A stretch of DNA of 64,000 nt from Streptomyces sp. NBC_00775 (GCF_036347135.1 NZ_CP108938.1:4278001-4342000), one strand, 5' to 3'; positions 47,620-58,378 are shown, numbered from the stretch's first letter. Numbers and translations are program-made. The notes: generated from the letters alone by a model not told the origin.

Positions 47620-49611
47620 TCACGCTCCCGTGGCGACGAGGAGGGCGGCGACCACCAGGACGACGGTGCCGGCGAGCAGCGCGCTCACATAGGTCTGCAC
47701 ATTGCCGGTCTGGGCACGCCGTACGGCGGCGCCCAGCCAGCGGGGTAGAGCGGCCGCACCGCGTACGTAGGTGTCGACGACCTCGCGGTCGAGGAACCGG
47801 ACGAGTACGGCTCCGGCCTGGACCGGGCGGACGAACAGCGCCGTGTACACGGCGTCGAGGTGGAAGCCGACAGCCGCGTGGCGGTGCAGCGGGCCGAGCA
47901 GCAGCCGGCCCGGGTCCGCAGGGTCGGCGGCGTAGGCCACGTCTCCGAACGCCTGCTCGTGGAGCGCGATGGCCTCGGCCTCGACCGCTCCGGCGTCGGC
48001 GTCGGGGTGGGCCACGACCGCACCCATCGGTACGCGGGCTGCCATCGCGCTGGTATGCCGCCAGGCGCCGTATGTGACGAGTCCGCCGACCAGGGCGAGC
48101 CCCGTGCCGAGGACGGAGGTGGTGAGGACCGGTGTCAGGTCGCGGCCGTCGAACCACTCGGGCAGCGGACCGTACGCCAGGCCGAAGGCGAGCGACGGGA
48201 CGGCGAGGACCCACAGCACGACCGTCATGGTGAGCGGCTGCCTGCCGTGGTCGGGGGCCTCGGCGCCCCGGCCGCGGAAGGCGAGCAGCCACAGGCGGGT
48301 GGCGTACGCGGCGGTGAGCACGGCGGTGATCAGGCCGGCGACGAGGACGATCCAGCCCGCGGCGCCGGGGGCGTGCTCGGTGTGGCCGGTGGCGACGTGC
48401 TCGGCGGCTCCGAGGACGGCCTCCTTGGAGAAGAAGCCGCTGAACGGCGGGATCGCGGCGAGCGCGAGCAGCGCCACGGTCATCGTCCAGTAGGCGTCGG
48501 GGACGCGGGCGCGCAGGTCCTTCATACGGGACATGACGGCCAGCGAGTTGGTGCCGGAGGCGTGGATGATCACGCCCGCGGCGAGGAACAGCAGCGCCTT
48601 GAAGGCGCCGTGGGCGAGGAGGTGGAAGACGGCGGCACCGCGGTCGCCGACGGCGAGGGCGCCTGCCATGTAGCCGAGCTGGCCGATGGTCGAGTACGCG
48701 AGGACGCGCTTGATGTCGTCCTGGGCGAGCGCGGCGAGCCCCGAACCGGCCATCGTGACGGCGGCCATGACGGCGAGGACGACCATCGCGGCCGAGGAGG
48801 CCTGGAAGACGGGAAGGAGCCGGGCGACGAAGTAGATACCGGCGGCGACCATCGTCGCCGCGTGGATCAGCGCGGAGACGGGTGTGGGGCCCGCCATCGC
48901 GTCGGGGAGCCAGGTGTGCAGCGGGAACAGCGCCGACTTGCCCGCCACACCGGCCAGGAGCAACAGGGCGATCAGTGTCGGGTGGTGCAGTCCGCCGCTC
49001 GCGACGGTGCCGAGGACCGTGGTGATCTGGAAGGACCCGGCGTCGGTGGCGAGGGCGAACAGACCGATGAGGAAGGGGACATCGCCGAGCTTGGTGACCA
49101 GGAAGGCCTTGATCGAGGCGGCGCGGGCCTCGGGGGTCTCCCAGTAGTGGCCGACCAGGAAGTACGAGCAGATGCCCATGACCTCCCAGCCGACCAGCAA
49201 CACGATCAGGTCGCCGGAGTAGACGACGAGCAGCATCGCGGAGGTGAAGAGGGAGACGAGAGCGGCGTACGAGGGGTAGCGCGGGTCGTCGCGCAGGTAG
49301 CCCGTCGAGTAGATCTGCACGCAGGTGGCCACGACGCCGACGAGTACGGCGACGAGGGCGGCGAAGCCGTCGATGTGCAGGGCGAGTTCGATGGGGATCG
49401 AGCCGGTCGGGGTCAGCTCGGTGGAGGCGTCGATGGCCGGGCCGCCGCCCTGGCGTACCGCGACCAGCACGGCGAGGACGAGCGAGGTGAGGGGCGGCAG
49501 AACGGCGAGGGGGCGTACGAAGCCGGGGGCCGTGCGGCCGAGGAGGAGTCCGGCCGCGGCGCCCAGGAACGGAAGGAGGGGGACGAGGACGGCGAGGGTG
49601 GTCGTGGTCAC
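47620..49611 (-). CDS. nuoL: Complex I-like subunit L (antiporter-type, with lateral helix)
   Basis: 663 residues from GTG 49611. [17 protein letters not shown] carries the helix-5 glutamate, and [36 protein letters not shown] is the NuoL signature. The C-terminal extension (about 540-663) is long enough for the horizontal helix and anchor seen in complex I. Overlaps nuoK by 4 nt. Confidence 0.95.
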   Translation of the reverse strand: MTTTTLAVLVPLLPFLGAAAGLLLGRTAPGFVRPLAVLPPLTSLVLAVLVAVRQGGGPAIDASTELTPTGSIPIELALHIDGFAALVAVLVGVVATCVQIYSTGYLRDDPRYPSYAALVSLFTSAMLLVVYSGDLIVLLVGWEVMGICSYFLVGHYWETPEARAASIKAFLVTKLGDVPFLIGLFALATDAGSFQITTVLGTVASGGLHHPTLIALLLLAGVAGKSALFPLHTWLPDAMAGPTPVSALIHAATMVAAGIYFVARLLPVFQASSAAMVVLAVMAAVTMAGSGLAALAQDDIKRVLAYSTIGQLGYMAGALAVGDRGAAVFHLLAHGAFKALLFLAAGVIIHASGTNSLAVMSRMKDLRARVPDAYWTMTVALLALAAIPPFSGFFSKEAVLGAAEHVATGHTEHAPGAAGWIVLVAGLITAVLTAAYATRLWLLAFRGRGAEAPDHGRQPLTMTVVLWVLAVPSLAFGLAYGPLPEWFDGRDLTPVLTTSVLGTGLALVGGLVTYGAWRHTSAMAARVPMGAVVAHPDADAGAVEAEAIALHEQAFGDVAYAADPADPGRLLLGPLHRHAAVGFHLDAVYTALFVRPVQAGAVLVRFLDREVVDTYVRGAAALPRWLGAAVRRAQTGNVQTYVSALLAGTVVLVVAALLVATGA

Positions 49612-49982
49612 GCGGTGGCCTCAGCCTTCTCGTCTGCCGTGGCGGTGGCTCCTTCGGGGCCGTGCGGCTCGGCGCTGTCGCGGAGCTTGTCGATGTCCGA
49701 GGTGCCGCGGCCCCGGTACACGGAGAGCACGATCGCCAGGCCGATGCCGATCTCGGCGGCGGCGATGGCGATGGTGAACAGGGTCAGTGCCTGGCCGGAG
49801 TGGAGCGTGTCGCGGGCGGTCTTGGACAGCCAGACGTCGAAGGCGACGAGGTTGAGGTTGACGGCGTTGAGCATCAGCTCGACGGACATCAGGACCAGGA
49901 TCGCGTTGCGGCGCGCGAGGACTCCGTACAGGCCCGTGCAGAACAGGAGGGCGGAGAGCACGGCGGGATAGGCGAGGTGCAT
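49608..49982 (-). CDS. nuoK: Complex I-like subunit K
   Basis: 124 residues. Three helices with [17 protein letters not shown] (the membrane glutamate) and [21 protein letters not shown] (second glutamate). A charged C-terminal tail of about 25 residues is added. Start ATG shares one base with the nuoJ stop. Confidence 0.95.
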   Translation of the reverse strand: MHLAYPAVLSALLFCTGLYGVLARRNAILVLMSVELMLNAVNLNLVAFDVWLSKTARDTLHSGQALTLFTIAIAAAEIGIGLAIVLSVYRGRGTSDIDKLRDSAEPHGPEGATATADEKAEATA

Positions 49983-50680
49983 CAGCGGGTCCCTTCCTTG
50001 GCCGGGGGCTGCTCGCCCGGGGCCGTCGCGCCGTCGGCGGTGCGGCTCGGGGGCAGGGTGCCCGACGGCGTGGCCGGCGTCGGGAGGGCCGGTGTGGCCT
50101 TGTCCGCGGCGGCCTTGCGGGAGAGGACGATCGCGCCGACCAGGGCGGCGAGGAGGAGGACGGAGAGCGCTTCGAAGGGGAGGACCCAGCTCTGGAAGAG
50201 GCTCGCTCCGGTCACCTCGGTGGAGCCGGCGGCGGCGCCGCCCAGGTCGACCCAGGTCGTGCGGAAGGCGTCGACGACGACCCAGACCAGGGCGGCGGCC
50301 GAGGCGACGGCCACGGTCAGGGCGGCCCAGCGGTTGCCGGAGTCGGCGTCCGGCGAGCGGCCGATGGGGGCCTTGGTGAGCATCAGACCGAACAGGAGGA
50401 GTACGACGACGGAACCGACATAGATGAGGACCTGCACCCAGGCGATGAACTCGGCTGTGAGCAGGAGGTACTCGACGGCGAGACCGCCGAGCGTCACCAC
50501 CAGCCACAGGGCGGCGTGCACCAGCTGCTTGGTGGTGACGGTGACGATCGCGGCGCCGAAGGTGACCAGGCCGACGAGGAGGAAGGCGATCTCGACGCCG
50601 GTCGGGGAGAGGAAACCGTGGCTTTCGGCGGCGGTGGTCGTGGCCCGTGCCGCGGCGGCCGTTGCTGCTGCGAGGCTCAC
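49982..50680 (-). CDS. nuoJ: Complex I-like subunit J
   Basis: 232 residues, five helices, with [20 protein letters not shown] and [21 protein letters not shown], the conserved helix-3 pi-bulge region. The C-terminal 40 residues are Pro/Thr-rich. GTG start overlaps the nuoI stop (GTGA). Confidence 0.93.
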   Translation of the reverse strand: MSLAAATAAAARATTTAAESHGFLSPTGVEIAFLLVGLVTFGAAIVTVTTKQLVHAALWLVVTLGGLAVEYLLLTAEFIAWVQVLIYVGSVVVLLLFGLMLTKAPIGRSPDADSGNRWAALTVAVASAAALVWVVVDAFRTTWVDLGGAAAGSTEVTGASLFQSWVLPFEALSVLLLAALVGAIVLSRKAAADKATPALPTPATPSGTLPPSRTADGATAPGEQPPAKEGTR

Positions 50681-51405
50681 GACTCACCGTCCTGTGGGTC
50701 GGAGGGCTTGGCGGGCTCGGAAGGCTTGGCCGACTCAGAAGGCTTGGCGGGTTCGGACGTGCCCGTAGCCGGGGGCTCGGCCTGGGCGGGAGCCTGGGCC
50801 TGAGCTGGGGGCTGGGCCTGAGCTGGGGGCTGGGCCTGGGCCGGCTGTTCGGCCGGCTCCGATGCCTCCGCTGACGCGGTCGCCTCGGCGGCGAGCTTTT
50901 CGGCGGTTTTGCGGGCGGCGGCCAGTTCCTTCGGTTCCTCGGCGGCGGGGTCGAGGGCCGGCGGGGCCGGGACGGTCCACATCCACTCGCGGAGCTTGTC
51001 GCGTTCGTGGGTGAGTTCATGGATGTCGGTCTCGGCGTACTCGAACTCCGGGGACCAGAACAGGGCGTCGAAGGGGCAGACCTCGATGCAGATACCGCAG
51101 TACATGCAGAGGGAGAAGTCGATGGCGAAGCGGTCGAGGACGTTGCGGCTGCGCTCACGGCCACCGGGGGCGGCGGGCGGGACCGTCTCCTTGTGGGAGT
51201 CGATGTAGATGCACCAGTCCGGGCACTCGCGGGCGCACAGCATGCAGACCGTGCAGTTCTCCTCGAAGAGGCCGATGACACCGCGGGTGCGGGGCGGGAG
51301 TTCGGGCTGGGCGTCCGGGTACTGCGCGGTGACGGTCTTCTTCGTCATCGTGCGGAGGGTGACGGCCAGGCCCTTGGCAAGGCCGGAGCCAGGGATCGGG
51401 GCCAC
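50677..51405 (-). CDS. nuoI: Complex I-like ferredoxin-type subunit I with extended tail
   Basis: 242 residues from GTG 51405. Two 4Fe-4S motifs: [12 protein letters not shown] (Cys51, 54, 57, 61) and [12 protein letters not shown] (Cys100, 103, 106, 110), clusters N6a/N6b. Residues about 165-242 are an Ala/Pro/Glu/Gln low-complexity tail with repeated [11 protein letters not shown] and SEPAKPSE units. This subunit is where electrons from ferredoxin could enter in an NADH-module-free complex. Confidence 0.95.
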   Translation of the reverse strand: MAPIPGSGLAKGLAVTLRTMTKKTVTAQYPDAQPELPPRTRGVIGLFEENCTVCMLCARECPDWCIYIDSHKETVPPAAPGGRERSRNVLDRFAIDFSLCMYCGICIEVCPFDALFWSPEFEYAETDIHELTHERDKLREWMWTVPAPPALDPAAEEPKELAAARKTAEKLAAEATASAEASEPAEQPAQAQPPAQAQPPAQAQAPAQAEPPATGTSEPAKPSESAKPSEPAKPSDPQDGES

Positions 51406-52373
51406 TACGAGATCACCACCTTGACGATGCCGGTGAGGGCGATCTGGACGAGGGAGAGGGGGACGAGGACGGTCCAGGAGAGTTTCTGGAGCTGGTCCTC
51501 GCGGAGGCGGGGATAGGTGACGCGCAGCCAGATGACGATGAAGGCGAGCACGGCCGACTTCAGCAGGGTCCAGACCCAGCCGAGGCCGTCGGCGCCCCAC
51601 GGGCCGTGCCAGCCGCCCAGGAAGAGGACGGTGGTCAGACCGCTCAGGACGACGATTCCGGCGTACTCAGCGAGGAGGAAGAGTGCGAAACGCAGGCCCG
51701 TGTACTCGGTGTACGCGCCGAAGATGATCTCCGAGTCGGCGACGGGCATGTCGAAAGGCGGGCGCTGGAGTTCGGCGAGGCCCGCCACGAAGAAGACGAT
51801 CCCGCCGACGATCTGCCAGGGCAGCCACCACCACTCGAAGGCGTCGACGATGCCCGGGAGGGAGACGGTGCCGGCCGCCATCGCGACGGAGGCGGCGGTC
51901 AGCAGCATCGGGAGTTCGTACGCGAGGAGCTGGGCGGCGGTGCGCAGGCCACCGAGGAGGGAGAACTTGTTGGCCGAGGCCCAGCCCGCCATGAGCGAGC
52001 CGAGGACGCCTACGCCCATGACGGCCAGGACGAAGAAGATGCCAGCGTCGACGACCTCGCCGACCGCGCCCTCGCCCGGGCCGATCGGGATGGCGAGGAG
52101 GACGAGGAGGTACGGGAGGAGGGCTACGGCGGGGGCGAGTTGGAAGATACGGCGGTCCGCGCCGGTCGGGACGACGTCTTCCTTCTGCGCGAACTTCACG
52201 CCGTCCGCGACGAGCTGGGCCCAGCCGTGGAAGCCGCCCGCGTACATCGGGCCGAGGCGGCCCTGCATGTGGGCCATCACCTTGTGCTCGGTCTGACCGA
52301 CGATCAGGGGGAACGTCAGGAACACGACGAAGACCACGAGGAGGCGTAGGGCGACGTCGAGAGCGTCGTTCAC
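51405..52373 (-). CDS. nuoH: Complex I-like subunit H
   Basis: 322 residues from GTG 52373, about eight helices. [38 protein letters not shown] and [38 protein letters not shown] are quinone-chamber signatures with the conserved acidic residues. Overlaps nuoC by 4 nt and nuoI by 1 nt. Confidence 0.96.
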   Translation of the reverse strand: MNDALDVALRLLVVFVVFLTFPLIVGQTEHKVMAHMQGRLGPMYAGGFHGWAQLVADGVKFAQKEDVVPTGADRRIFQLAPAVALLPYLLVLLAIPIGPGEGAVGEVVDAGIFFVLAVMGVGVLGSLMAGWASANKFSLLGGLRTAAQLLAYELPMLLTAASVAMAAGTVSLPGIVDAFEWWWLPWQIVGGIVFFVAGLAELQRPPFDMPVADSEIIFGAYTEYTGLRFALFLLAEYAGIVVLSGLTTVLFLGGWHGPWGADGLGWVWTLLKSAVLAFIVIWLRVTYPRLREDQLQKLSWTVLVPLSLVQIALTGIVKVVIS

Positions 52374-53890
52374 GGCGTGCCTCCGGTGGGGTCGTCGGGG
52401 TCGGGTGTCTTGGCGTCGGCAGTCTTGGGGGCGGGAGTCTCGGTGGCGGGGTCCGCAGCGCCGCCGGCTGTGCCGTCAGGTGCGGCATCGGGTGCGGCTG
52501 GGGGTTTCGGGGCGGCTCCCGGTTCCGGGGTCGCCTCCGGCTCCGGGCCCGACCCAGGCTCCGAGCTCGCCCGTGGCTCCGGGCCGGCGTCGGATTCCGA
52601 GGTGGCCTCAGGCTTCGGGGCAGTCTCGGGCTCGGGGGCGGCGTCGGACTCCGGGGTGACCGCAGCGCGTTGCTCCGGCTCCGGGTTCGATTCCGGCTTC
52701 GGCGTCGATTCCGGCTTCGGCTCCGACGCGGGCTCCGGCTCCGGCTCTTCGAAAGCGGGGCGGGCGTGGTGCCACGGGGCGTCCGAGCTGCGGGGTGCTG
52801 CGGGAGCCGTTGCCGTTTCAGGAGCTGTTGCGGGGGCGGGTGGCGTTGGTTCGGTAGCTGCCGGGGCCGGGGCGGGCGCCGGCTGGTCCGAGGCCGGGGC
52901 CTGGGCCTGTTGGCTGGCCGAGCCCTGGCTCGCGCTGCGGGCGCGGCGGGGGCCGGCGGGAGCCGTCGGCTCGGCGGCCTGCGGGGCTGTCGGGTCCGAA
53001 GTCGCCGTCTGCTGGTCAGGGGTCGGAGCCCCGGTCTGCTGACTGGCCGAGCCCTGGCTCGCGCTGCGGGCGCGGCGGGGCGATGCCGGGGTCTGCGGAG
53101 CAGCACTGGAGGCGGCGCTCGTGCCGGTACCCGGTTCAGCGCCAGCACCTGCCGGACCCGTACCGGTAGCCGTACTCCCAGCCTCACCCCCAGTGCCAGC
53201 GTCGGCGCCGCCGGCGCCGGGAGTCTGGCTCGCTGAGCCCTCTCCCGCTGTGCGGGCCCGGCGGACGGGGCGGTCGCCGGTTGCGCGGGCGGCGCCGCGG
53301 GCGGGGCGGGCCGGGGCCGGGGGGAGCTGGCCCTTGAGAGGGCCCCATTCGTTGGGGTCGGGGACGCCCGGGGGAAGCATCTGGCGGCGCTTCGGGCCGC
53401 CGTGTTCGGACTCGCCGGGCTCCTTCGCGCCGGGCCAGGCCTTGGCGACGCGGGCGGCCAGGACGAAGTCCTTGCGGAGGGGGTGGCCTTCGAAGCTCTC
53501 GGGCAGCAACAGAGGTGCCAGCCCCGGGTGGCCCTCGAAGGTCACGCCGAACATCTCGTGGGTCTCGCGCTCGTGCCAGCCGGCGCCCGCGTACACGGAG
53601 ACCGCCGACGCGAGTACGGGGGACTCGTGCGGGACCGTCGTACGGACGAGGAGGCGGCGTACGGGAGAGAGCGCCACGACGTGCGCCAAGACGCGGAAGC
53701 CGGTGCCCGGTTCGTCGACGGCGCTCAGCCAGTCGAAGTATGTGCAGGTCAGCGCAGTCCGGGCCGTCTCCAGGGCCGCGATCCAGGATGTCGGCGGGAC
53801 ATCGACCGTCAGGACCCCGTACGACTCCTCGGCCGTGGCCTCCGGGCCGAAGAGTTCCTCTACGGGGGCGGGGAGCCAGCCGATGCTCAT
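52370..53890 (-). CDS. nuoC: Complex I-like subunit C with a very long low-complexity C-terminal extension
   Basis: 506 residues, against about 200-240 usual for NuoC. Residues 1-190 are a normal 30-kDa subunit ([50 protein letters not shown]). From about 195 the protein is Pro/Ala/Thr/Glu-rich and disordered, with two [14 protein letters not shown] repeats, a related [14 protein letters not shown], and many PEPE/PKPE runs. The frame is intact and followed at once by nuoH, so the tail appears genuinely translated. It is not a fused NuoD: none of the 49-kDa subunit motifs is found. Confidence 0.9.
   Translation of the reverse strand: MSIGWLPAPVEELFGPEATAEESYGVLTVDVPPTSWIAALETARTALTCTYFDWLSAVDEPGTGFRVLAHVVALSPVRRLLVRTTVPHESPVLASAVSVYAGAGWHERETHEMFGVTFEGHPGLAPLLLPESFEGHPLRKDFVLAARVAKAWPGAKEPGESEHGGPKRRQMLPPGVPDPNEWGPLKGQLPPAPARPARGAARATGDRPVRRARTAGEGSASQTPGAGGADAGTGGEAGSTATGTGPAGAGAEPGTGTSAASSAAPQTPASPRRARSASQGSASQQTGAPTPDQQTATSDPTAPQAAEPTAPAGPRRARSASQGSASQQAQAPASDQPAPAPAPAATEPTPPAPATAPETATAPAAPRSSDAPWHHARPAFEEPEPEPASEPKPESTPKPESNPEPEQRAAVTPESDAAPEPETAPKPEATSESDAGPEPRASSEPGSGPEPEATPEPGAAPKPPAAPDAAPDGTAGGAADPATETPAPKTADAKTPDPDDPTGGTP
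52914..53080. repeat. 38-bp direct repeat inside the nuoC extension
   Basis: Identical 38-nt copies at 52914-52951 and 53043-53080 encode the [13 protein letters not shown] segments, pointing to recent internal duplication. Confidence 0.88.
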
Positions 53891-54531
53891 CGGTCCTCCC
53901 CCACGACACCCGCGGCACCCGCAGCACCCGCAACGGGCGGCTTCACCAGGTCGCTCTGGAGCGCGGCCGTGGACGGGCGGGCCGAACCGGAGCCGTAGCC
54001 GTAGCGCTCGCCCAGGGACTCCCGGGCGATCTTCTCCTGGAGCTTGAGGATGCCCTGGAGCAGTGCCTCGGGGCGGGGCGGACAGCCGGGGACGTACACG
54101 TCGACGGGGATGATCTGGTCGACGCCCTTGGTGACGGAGTACGAGTCCCAGTACGGGCCACCGCAGTTGGAGCAGGCGCCGAAGGAGATGACGTACTTCG
54201 GCTCGGGCATCTGCTCGTAGAGGCGCTTCACGGCCGGGGCCATCTTGTCCGTGACCGTGCCGGAGACCACCATCAGGTCGGCCTGGCGCGGGCCGGGCGC
54301 GAAGGGGATCACGCCGAGGCGGATGAAGTCGTGGCGGGCCATGGACGCGGCGATGAACTCGATCGCGCAGCAGGCGAGCCCGAAGTTGAAGACCCAGAGC
54401 GAGTAGCGGCGGCCCCAGTTCAGGACCACCTTCATCGGCTCGGGGGCCAGCCGGGAGAGCGCGCCGAGCCGTTTCGGTTCCGGGAGGAGCACCGGTTCCG
54501 GCTGGCCAGGGGTCTCAGGGGTCACGTCCAT
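53887..54531 (-). CDS. nuoB: Complex I-like subunit B (N2 cluster subunit)
   Basis: 214 residues from ATG 54531, overlapping nuoA. The four N2-cluster cysteines are present: GLACCAIEF (Cys54, Cys55), GACSNCGG (Cys120) and VPGCPPRPE (Cys150), with spacing like E. coli NuoB. The tandem Cys pair argues for a functional quinone-reducing cluster. A C-terminal tail of about 35 residues is Ala/Gly/Val-rich. Confidence 0.95.
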   Translation of the reverse strand: MDVTPETPGQPEPVLLPEPKRLGALSRLAPEPMKVVLNWGRRYSLWVFNFGLACCAIEFIAASMARHDFIRLGVIPFAPGPRQADLMVVSGTVTDKMAPAVKRLYEQMPEPKYVISFGACSNCGGPYWDSYSVTKGVDQIIPVDVYVPGCPPRPEALLQGILKLQEKIARESLGERYGYGSGSARPSTAALQSDLVKPPVAGAAGAAGVVGEDR

Positions 54532-54935
54532 GTCAGGACGCCCTTCTTGTATGCGTACAGCAGGCCGACGGCGAGGAAGCCGAGGAAGATGAACATCTCC
54601 ACGAGCGTCGCGGCGCCGTAGCCGGGCGCGGCGAAGACCGTCGCCCAGGGGAAGAGGAAGATCGAGTCGACGGCGAAGATCACGTAGAGGAACGCGTAGA
54701 CGTAGTAGCGGACCTGGGTGTGGGCCCAGCCCTCGCCGACGGGGTCGACGCCGCACTCGTATGTCAGGAGTTTCTCGGGGGTGGGGACCACGGGACGCAG
54801 CAGGCGGCCGGCCCCGAAGGCGACGGCGACGAAGAGCACGCCCACGACGGCGAGCAGTCCGACGACCGAGTAGGACTGGAAGTAGCCCGCCGCGACGACG
54901 GTCCCGGTTGCCGTGACAACGGTCGGTTCCGGCAC
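54522..54935 (-). CDS. nuoA: Complex I-like subunit A
   Basis: 137 residues, three helices, with [44 protein letters not shown], the conserved loop and helix 2 of NuoA. First gene of nuoABCHIJKLMN. The ATG at 54935 follows GGGGCTGACGTGCC on the minus strand; a clear Shine-Dalgarno is not obvious. Confidence 0.95.
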   Translation of the reverse strand: MPEPTVVTATGTVVAAGYFQSYSVVGLLAVVGVLFVAVAFGAGRLLRPVVPTPEKLLTYECGVDPVGEGWAHTQVRYYVYAFLYVIFAVDSIFLFPWATVFAAPGYGAATLVEMFIFLGFLAVGLLYAYKKGVLTWT

Positions 54936-55049
54936 GTCAGCCCCTCGCTCCCTGACCTCGTTGTGCGCCCCGGAGTACGCCGTCGCGCACTCTGTGATGC
55001 GCCGTGTTCGACGATCTGTACGGACGGGAGTCTAGGGCCTGCTAAAGAG

Positions 55050-55079
55050 ACCGTAAGCAGCCTGTCACGCCTCGATCAA
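55050..55079 (-). promoter_or_regulatory. Candidate nuo operon promoter
   Basis: Minus-strand TTGATC (55079-55074), 18-nt spacer, TACGGT (55055-55050), about 115 nt before nuoA. The rest of the 54936-55285 gap shows only two tandem copies of AGCTCGTGTCTGT (55175-55187, 55188-55200) near the divergent kinase gene. Confidence 0.4.
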
Positions 55080-55285
55080 CGGGAATGCGCCTCGAACCCG
55101 TCCTGCTCACGCGCCGCAGGGTTCCCTTCTTCACCTCGCAGCGGTCCTCAGGGTTCTCCTGTGTACCTCTCTGCAGCTCGTGTCTGTAGCTCGTGTCTGT
55201 ACCTCGCGAGGGTGGGGTTTTCCCCAGTGGATCGTGGCGGTCCACCTCATGGCGCGGCGGCTCGCCGCCGGGCAGGCTAGCGATT

Positions 55286-56494
55286 ATGACCGAACGCATC
55301 ACGCTCACCGGTCCGTCGGACGAGACGTCCGACGGCGACCGGCTGCCTCCCGCGCGCTTCGCCCTCGACGGGCAGACGTGGAAGGAGATCGCTCATCTGC
55401 TGGCCAATCTGCCGGTCTCCATCTTCGGCTTCGTGTACGTCGTGACGCTGGTGTTCACGGGTGCGGGGCTCGCGGTGACGGTCGTCGGGCTGCCGCTGCT
55501 CGCGGGCGGGCTGGTGGGCGCGCGTCTGCTGGGCAAGGCCGAGCGGGCGCGGGCGCGGGCGCTGCTGGGTGTGCGGATCGACGAGCCGAGCCCGATGCCG
55601 GTGAGCGGGACCGGCTTCTTCGGCTGGCTGTGGTCGAGCCTGAAGGACCCGGTGGCCTGGCGGACGGTGCTGTACGACTTCATCCGGCTGCCGTGGGGCA
55701 TCGTCACTTTCACGGTCATGTCCGTGTCGCTGTTCCTGCTGTGGCCGGTGCTGCCGTTCCTCGCGCGGGGGCTGACGAACGTGGACCGCGCCATGGTGCG
55801 CGGGCTGCTGTCGCCCTCCGACGAGCTGGAGCGGCGGATCGCCGAACTGGAGTCCGACCGGGGGGTCGTGGTCGACCACGCCGCGGCTGACCTGCGGCGC
55901 ATCGAACGCGATCTGCACGACGGGGCGCAGGCCCGCCTGGTCAACCTCGCGATGGGGCTCGGCCTGGCCAAGGAGAAGCTTCTGGAGGACCCCGACGCGG
56001 CGGCGGCGATGGTCGACGAGGCGCACGGCGAGGTGAAGCTCGCGTTGCAGGAGCTGCGCGATCTGGCCCGCGGCATCCACCCGGCGGTGCTCACCGACCG
56101 GGGTCTGAACGCGGCGCTGTCGTCGGTCGCCTCGCGCTGCACCGTGCCGGTGAAGGTGTCGGCCGCGCTGGAGACGAGACCGGCCGCGGCCATCGAGGGC
56201 ATCGCCTACTTCACCGTCTCCGAGCTGCTGCAGAACGTGAGCAAGCACAGCGGGGCGCGGTCCGCATCCGTCGATGTGTGGCGGGCGGACCAGCGGCTGC
56301 TCATACAGGTGTGGGACGACGGGCGCGGCGGGGCCGGCCTCGACGGCGGTACGGGGATGGCGGGGCTCGCGGACCGGCTCGGTGCGGTCGACGGGCTCTT
56401 CGTCATCGAGTCGCCGGCCGGCGGTCCGACCGTCATCACGGCGGAGCTGCCGTGGCGGGACCGGCAGAACGAGCCGAGCCCGCCCGCACGGTGA
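55286..56494 (+). CDS. NarL-type membrane histidine kinase 1
   Basis: 402 residues. The N-terminal sensor (about 40-180) is the four-helix putative sensor common in streptomycetes (FGFVYVVTLVFTGAGLAVTVVGLPLLAGGLV). HisKA_3 dimerisation region with phospho-acceptor His211 in ERDLHDGAQARLV. HATPase domain with ELLQNVSKHS (N box), DDGRGGAGLDGGTGMAGL (G1/G2). ATG 55286 sits 13 nt after a weak GGGCAGG site. Divergent from nuoA; pairs with the response regulator downstream. Confidence 0.93.
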   Translation: MTERITLTGPSDETSDGDRLPPARFALDGQTWKEIAHLLANLPVSIFGFVYVVTLVFTGAGLAVTVVGLPLLAGGLVGARLLGKAERARARALLGVRIDEPSPMPVSGTGFFGWLWSSLKDPVAWRTVLYDFIRLPWGIVTFTVMSVSLFLLWPVLPFLARGLTNVDRAMVRGLLSPSDELERRIAELESDRGVVVDHAAADLRRIERDLHDGAQARLVNLAMGLGLAKEKLLEDPDAAAAMVDEAHGEVKLALQELRDLARGIHPAVLTDRGLNAALSSVASRCTVPVKVSAALETRPAAAIEGIAYFTVSELLQNVSKHSGARSASVDVWRADQRLLIQVWDDGRGGAGLDGGTGMAGLADRLGAVDGLFVIESPAGGPTVITAELPWRDRQNEPSPPAR

Positions 56495-56683
56495 CGAAGA
56501 CGGGGACGGGGACGGGGACGGGGACGGAGACAGAGTCGGAGACGGTCCATACGACCCTGCCGGCGCCGTAGGTCCCGAGGTAGGGAAAACCCCCGCTCCA
56601 AGACGCCGACCCGCTCCATGGCCGATGGGCGCCCTGGACAGCAGGGTGGAGGTACGAGTCGGCGAGCAGGACGAGTAGAACGG

Positions 56684-58048
56684 ATGGGACCGATGGCCAC
56701 GGAGTACGGACAGGGATACGGGCACCGGAACGGGCCCGGATTCCGCGGGGCGGGCGCCGATGAGCGGCGGCACCGTCTCCCGGCCCCGCTGCGGGCGCCG
56801 ATCGAGGCCCGCAGCTGGCGTGAGTTCGGCTATGTGATGCTGAGCCTGCCGCTTGGGATCATCATGTTCACGTTCGCCGTCACGATGGTCTCGCTCGGCG
56901 CCGGCCTGCTGATCACCTTCCTGGGGATACCGGTACTCGCCGCCGCCCTCGCCGGCTGCCGTGGCTTCGGCGCGCTGGAACGGGCGCGGGCGCGCGGGCT
57001 GCTCGGCATCGAGGTGTCCGAGCCGGAGCCGCTGCGTGTGAAGAAGCACGGGGCGATGGCGTGGATGGGCGCGGTCCTCAAGAGCGGTGCGTCCTGGCGG
57101 CATCTGCTGTACGCGGTGCTCCAGTTCCCGTGGTCGGTGTTCTCCTTCGTGGTGGCGCTGAACTTCTGGGCGTACGGGTGGGCGCTGCTGACGTATCCGC
57201 TGTGGTTCTGGCTCTTCCCGATGTACGGCGGGCAGGGCGGGCTTCAGTTGTACGGCGACGGCACGCACTCCATCTACCTCGACAACCCGTTCGAGATCAC
57301 GGTGACCGCGCTGGTGGGGCTGCTCTTCACGATGGCCACACCGTGGATCGTGCGGGGGTTGACGACCGTGGACCGGCTGATGGTGCACGGACTGCTCGGC
57401 CCGTCACGGCTGGCGACGCGGGTGGTGGAGCTGGAGTCCGACCGGGGGGTCGTGGTCGACCACGCCGCGGCTGACCTGCGGCGCATCGAACGCGATCTGC
57501 ACGACGGGGCGCAGGCCCGCCTGGTCGCGCTGGCGATGGACCTGGGGCTGGCGAAGGAGAAGCTGACCGAGGATCCGCAGGCCGCGGCACGGATGGTCGA
57601 CGAGGCGCACGGTGAGGTGAAGACAGCCTTGCAGGAGCTGCGGGATCTGGCCCGTGGGATCCATCCGGCGGTGCTCACCGACCGGGGTCTGGACGCCGCG
57701 CTGTCGGCGGTGGCCTCGCGGTGCACGGTGCCGGTGCGGGTCGAGGTGGATCTGCCGTCGCGGCCGGCGCCCGCGATCGAGGGGATCGCGTATTTCACGG
57801 TGTCCGAGCTGTTGCAGAACATCAGCAAGCACGCGCGGGCGGGCAGCGCGAGCGTGGATGTGTGGCGGGTCGAGGACCGGCTGATGATCCAGGTCTGCGA
57901 CGACGGTGCGGGTGGGGCCGATGTCTCCGGGGGGTCGGGGCTGGCTGGGCTGGCGGAGCGGCTGGATGCGGTGGACGGGATTCTGGTGGTGGATTCGCCG
58001 GTGGGTGGGCCTACTCGGGTTACCGCGGAGCTGCCCTGGCGGGGGTGA
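56684..58048 (+). CDS. NarL-type membrane histidine kinase 2 (sister of kinase 1)
   Basis: 454 residues from ATG 56684 (ATG 56693 is also possible). Same plan as kinase 1 with an insertion in the sensor (YGGQGGLQLYGDGTHSIYLDN). Phospho-acceptor His273 in ERDLHDGAQARLV; N box ELLQNISKHA; DDGAGGADVSGGSGLAGL. 96 bp around the His box are identical at DNA level to kinase 1, while flanks diverge. It probably arose by duplication; both kinases likely feed one regulator. Confidence 0.92.
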   Translation: MGPMATEYGQGYGHRNGPGFRGAGADERRHRLPAPLRAPIEARSWREFGYVMLSLPLGIIMFTFAVTMVSLGAGLLITFLGIPVLAAALAGCRGFGALERARARGLLGIEVSEPEPLRVKKHGAMAWMGAVLKSGASWRHLLYAVLQFPWSVFSFVVALNFWAYGWALLTYPLWFWLFPMYGGQGGLQLYGDGTHSIYLDNPFEITVTALVGLLFTMATPWIVRGLTTVDRLMVHGLLGPSRLATRVVELESDRGVVVDHAAADLRRIERDLHDGAQARLVALAMDLGLAKEKLTEDPQAAARMVDEAHGEVKTALQELRDLARGIHPAVLTDRGLDAALSAVASRCTVPVRVEVDLPSRPAPAIEGIAYFTVSELLQNISKHARAGSASVDVWRVEDRLMIQVCDDGAGGADVSGGSGLAGLAERLDAVDGILVVDSPVGGPTRVTAELPWRG

Positions 58049-58077
58049 GTCGGTGCGGCGGGCTGGGGTGGGAGGGT

Positions 58078-58378
58078 TTTCGCCCCCGCCGCCCCTACCC
58101 GTCCCATCCGTTCCTGGGGGCTGCGCCCCCAGACCCCCGCTATAAAGATTGCGCAGTTCCCCGCGCCCCTTTTAGGGGCGCGGGGAACTGCGCGAACGGC
58201 CCCCAACCACCCGCAGCCAAAGAAACCGGGGCGGGCGGGGGATCGGGGCGAAGCCCCGCCGAAGGGGCGCGGGGAACTGCGCGAGCAACCCCCACCGGCC
58301 CGCAGCCGACGAACCGGCCCACGGGGTCTGGGGCGGAGCCCCGGAAGGATGGGACGGGTAGGGGCGGCGGGGGCGAAA
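58078..58378. repeat. Long inverted intergenic repeat, copy B
   Basis: Outer arms 58078-58109 and 58347-58378 are a perfect 32-nt inverted repeat with the same sequence as copy A near 2 kb. Inside is a perfect 20-bp hairpin with a 3-nt loop (58151-58170 with 58174-58193), and a further copy of its right arm core near 58264-58282. The 58379-58637 remainder holds only the upstream region of the response regulator gene. Confidence 0.9.

Noticed and set aside
52370..53320. NuoCD fusion
   Set aside because: The extension has none of the 49-kDa subunit motifs and is low-complexity throughout.
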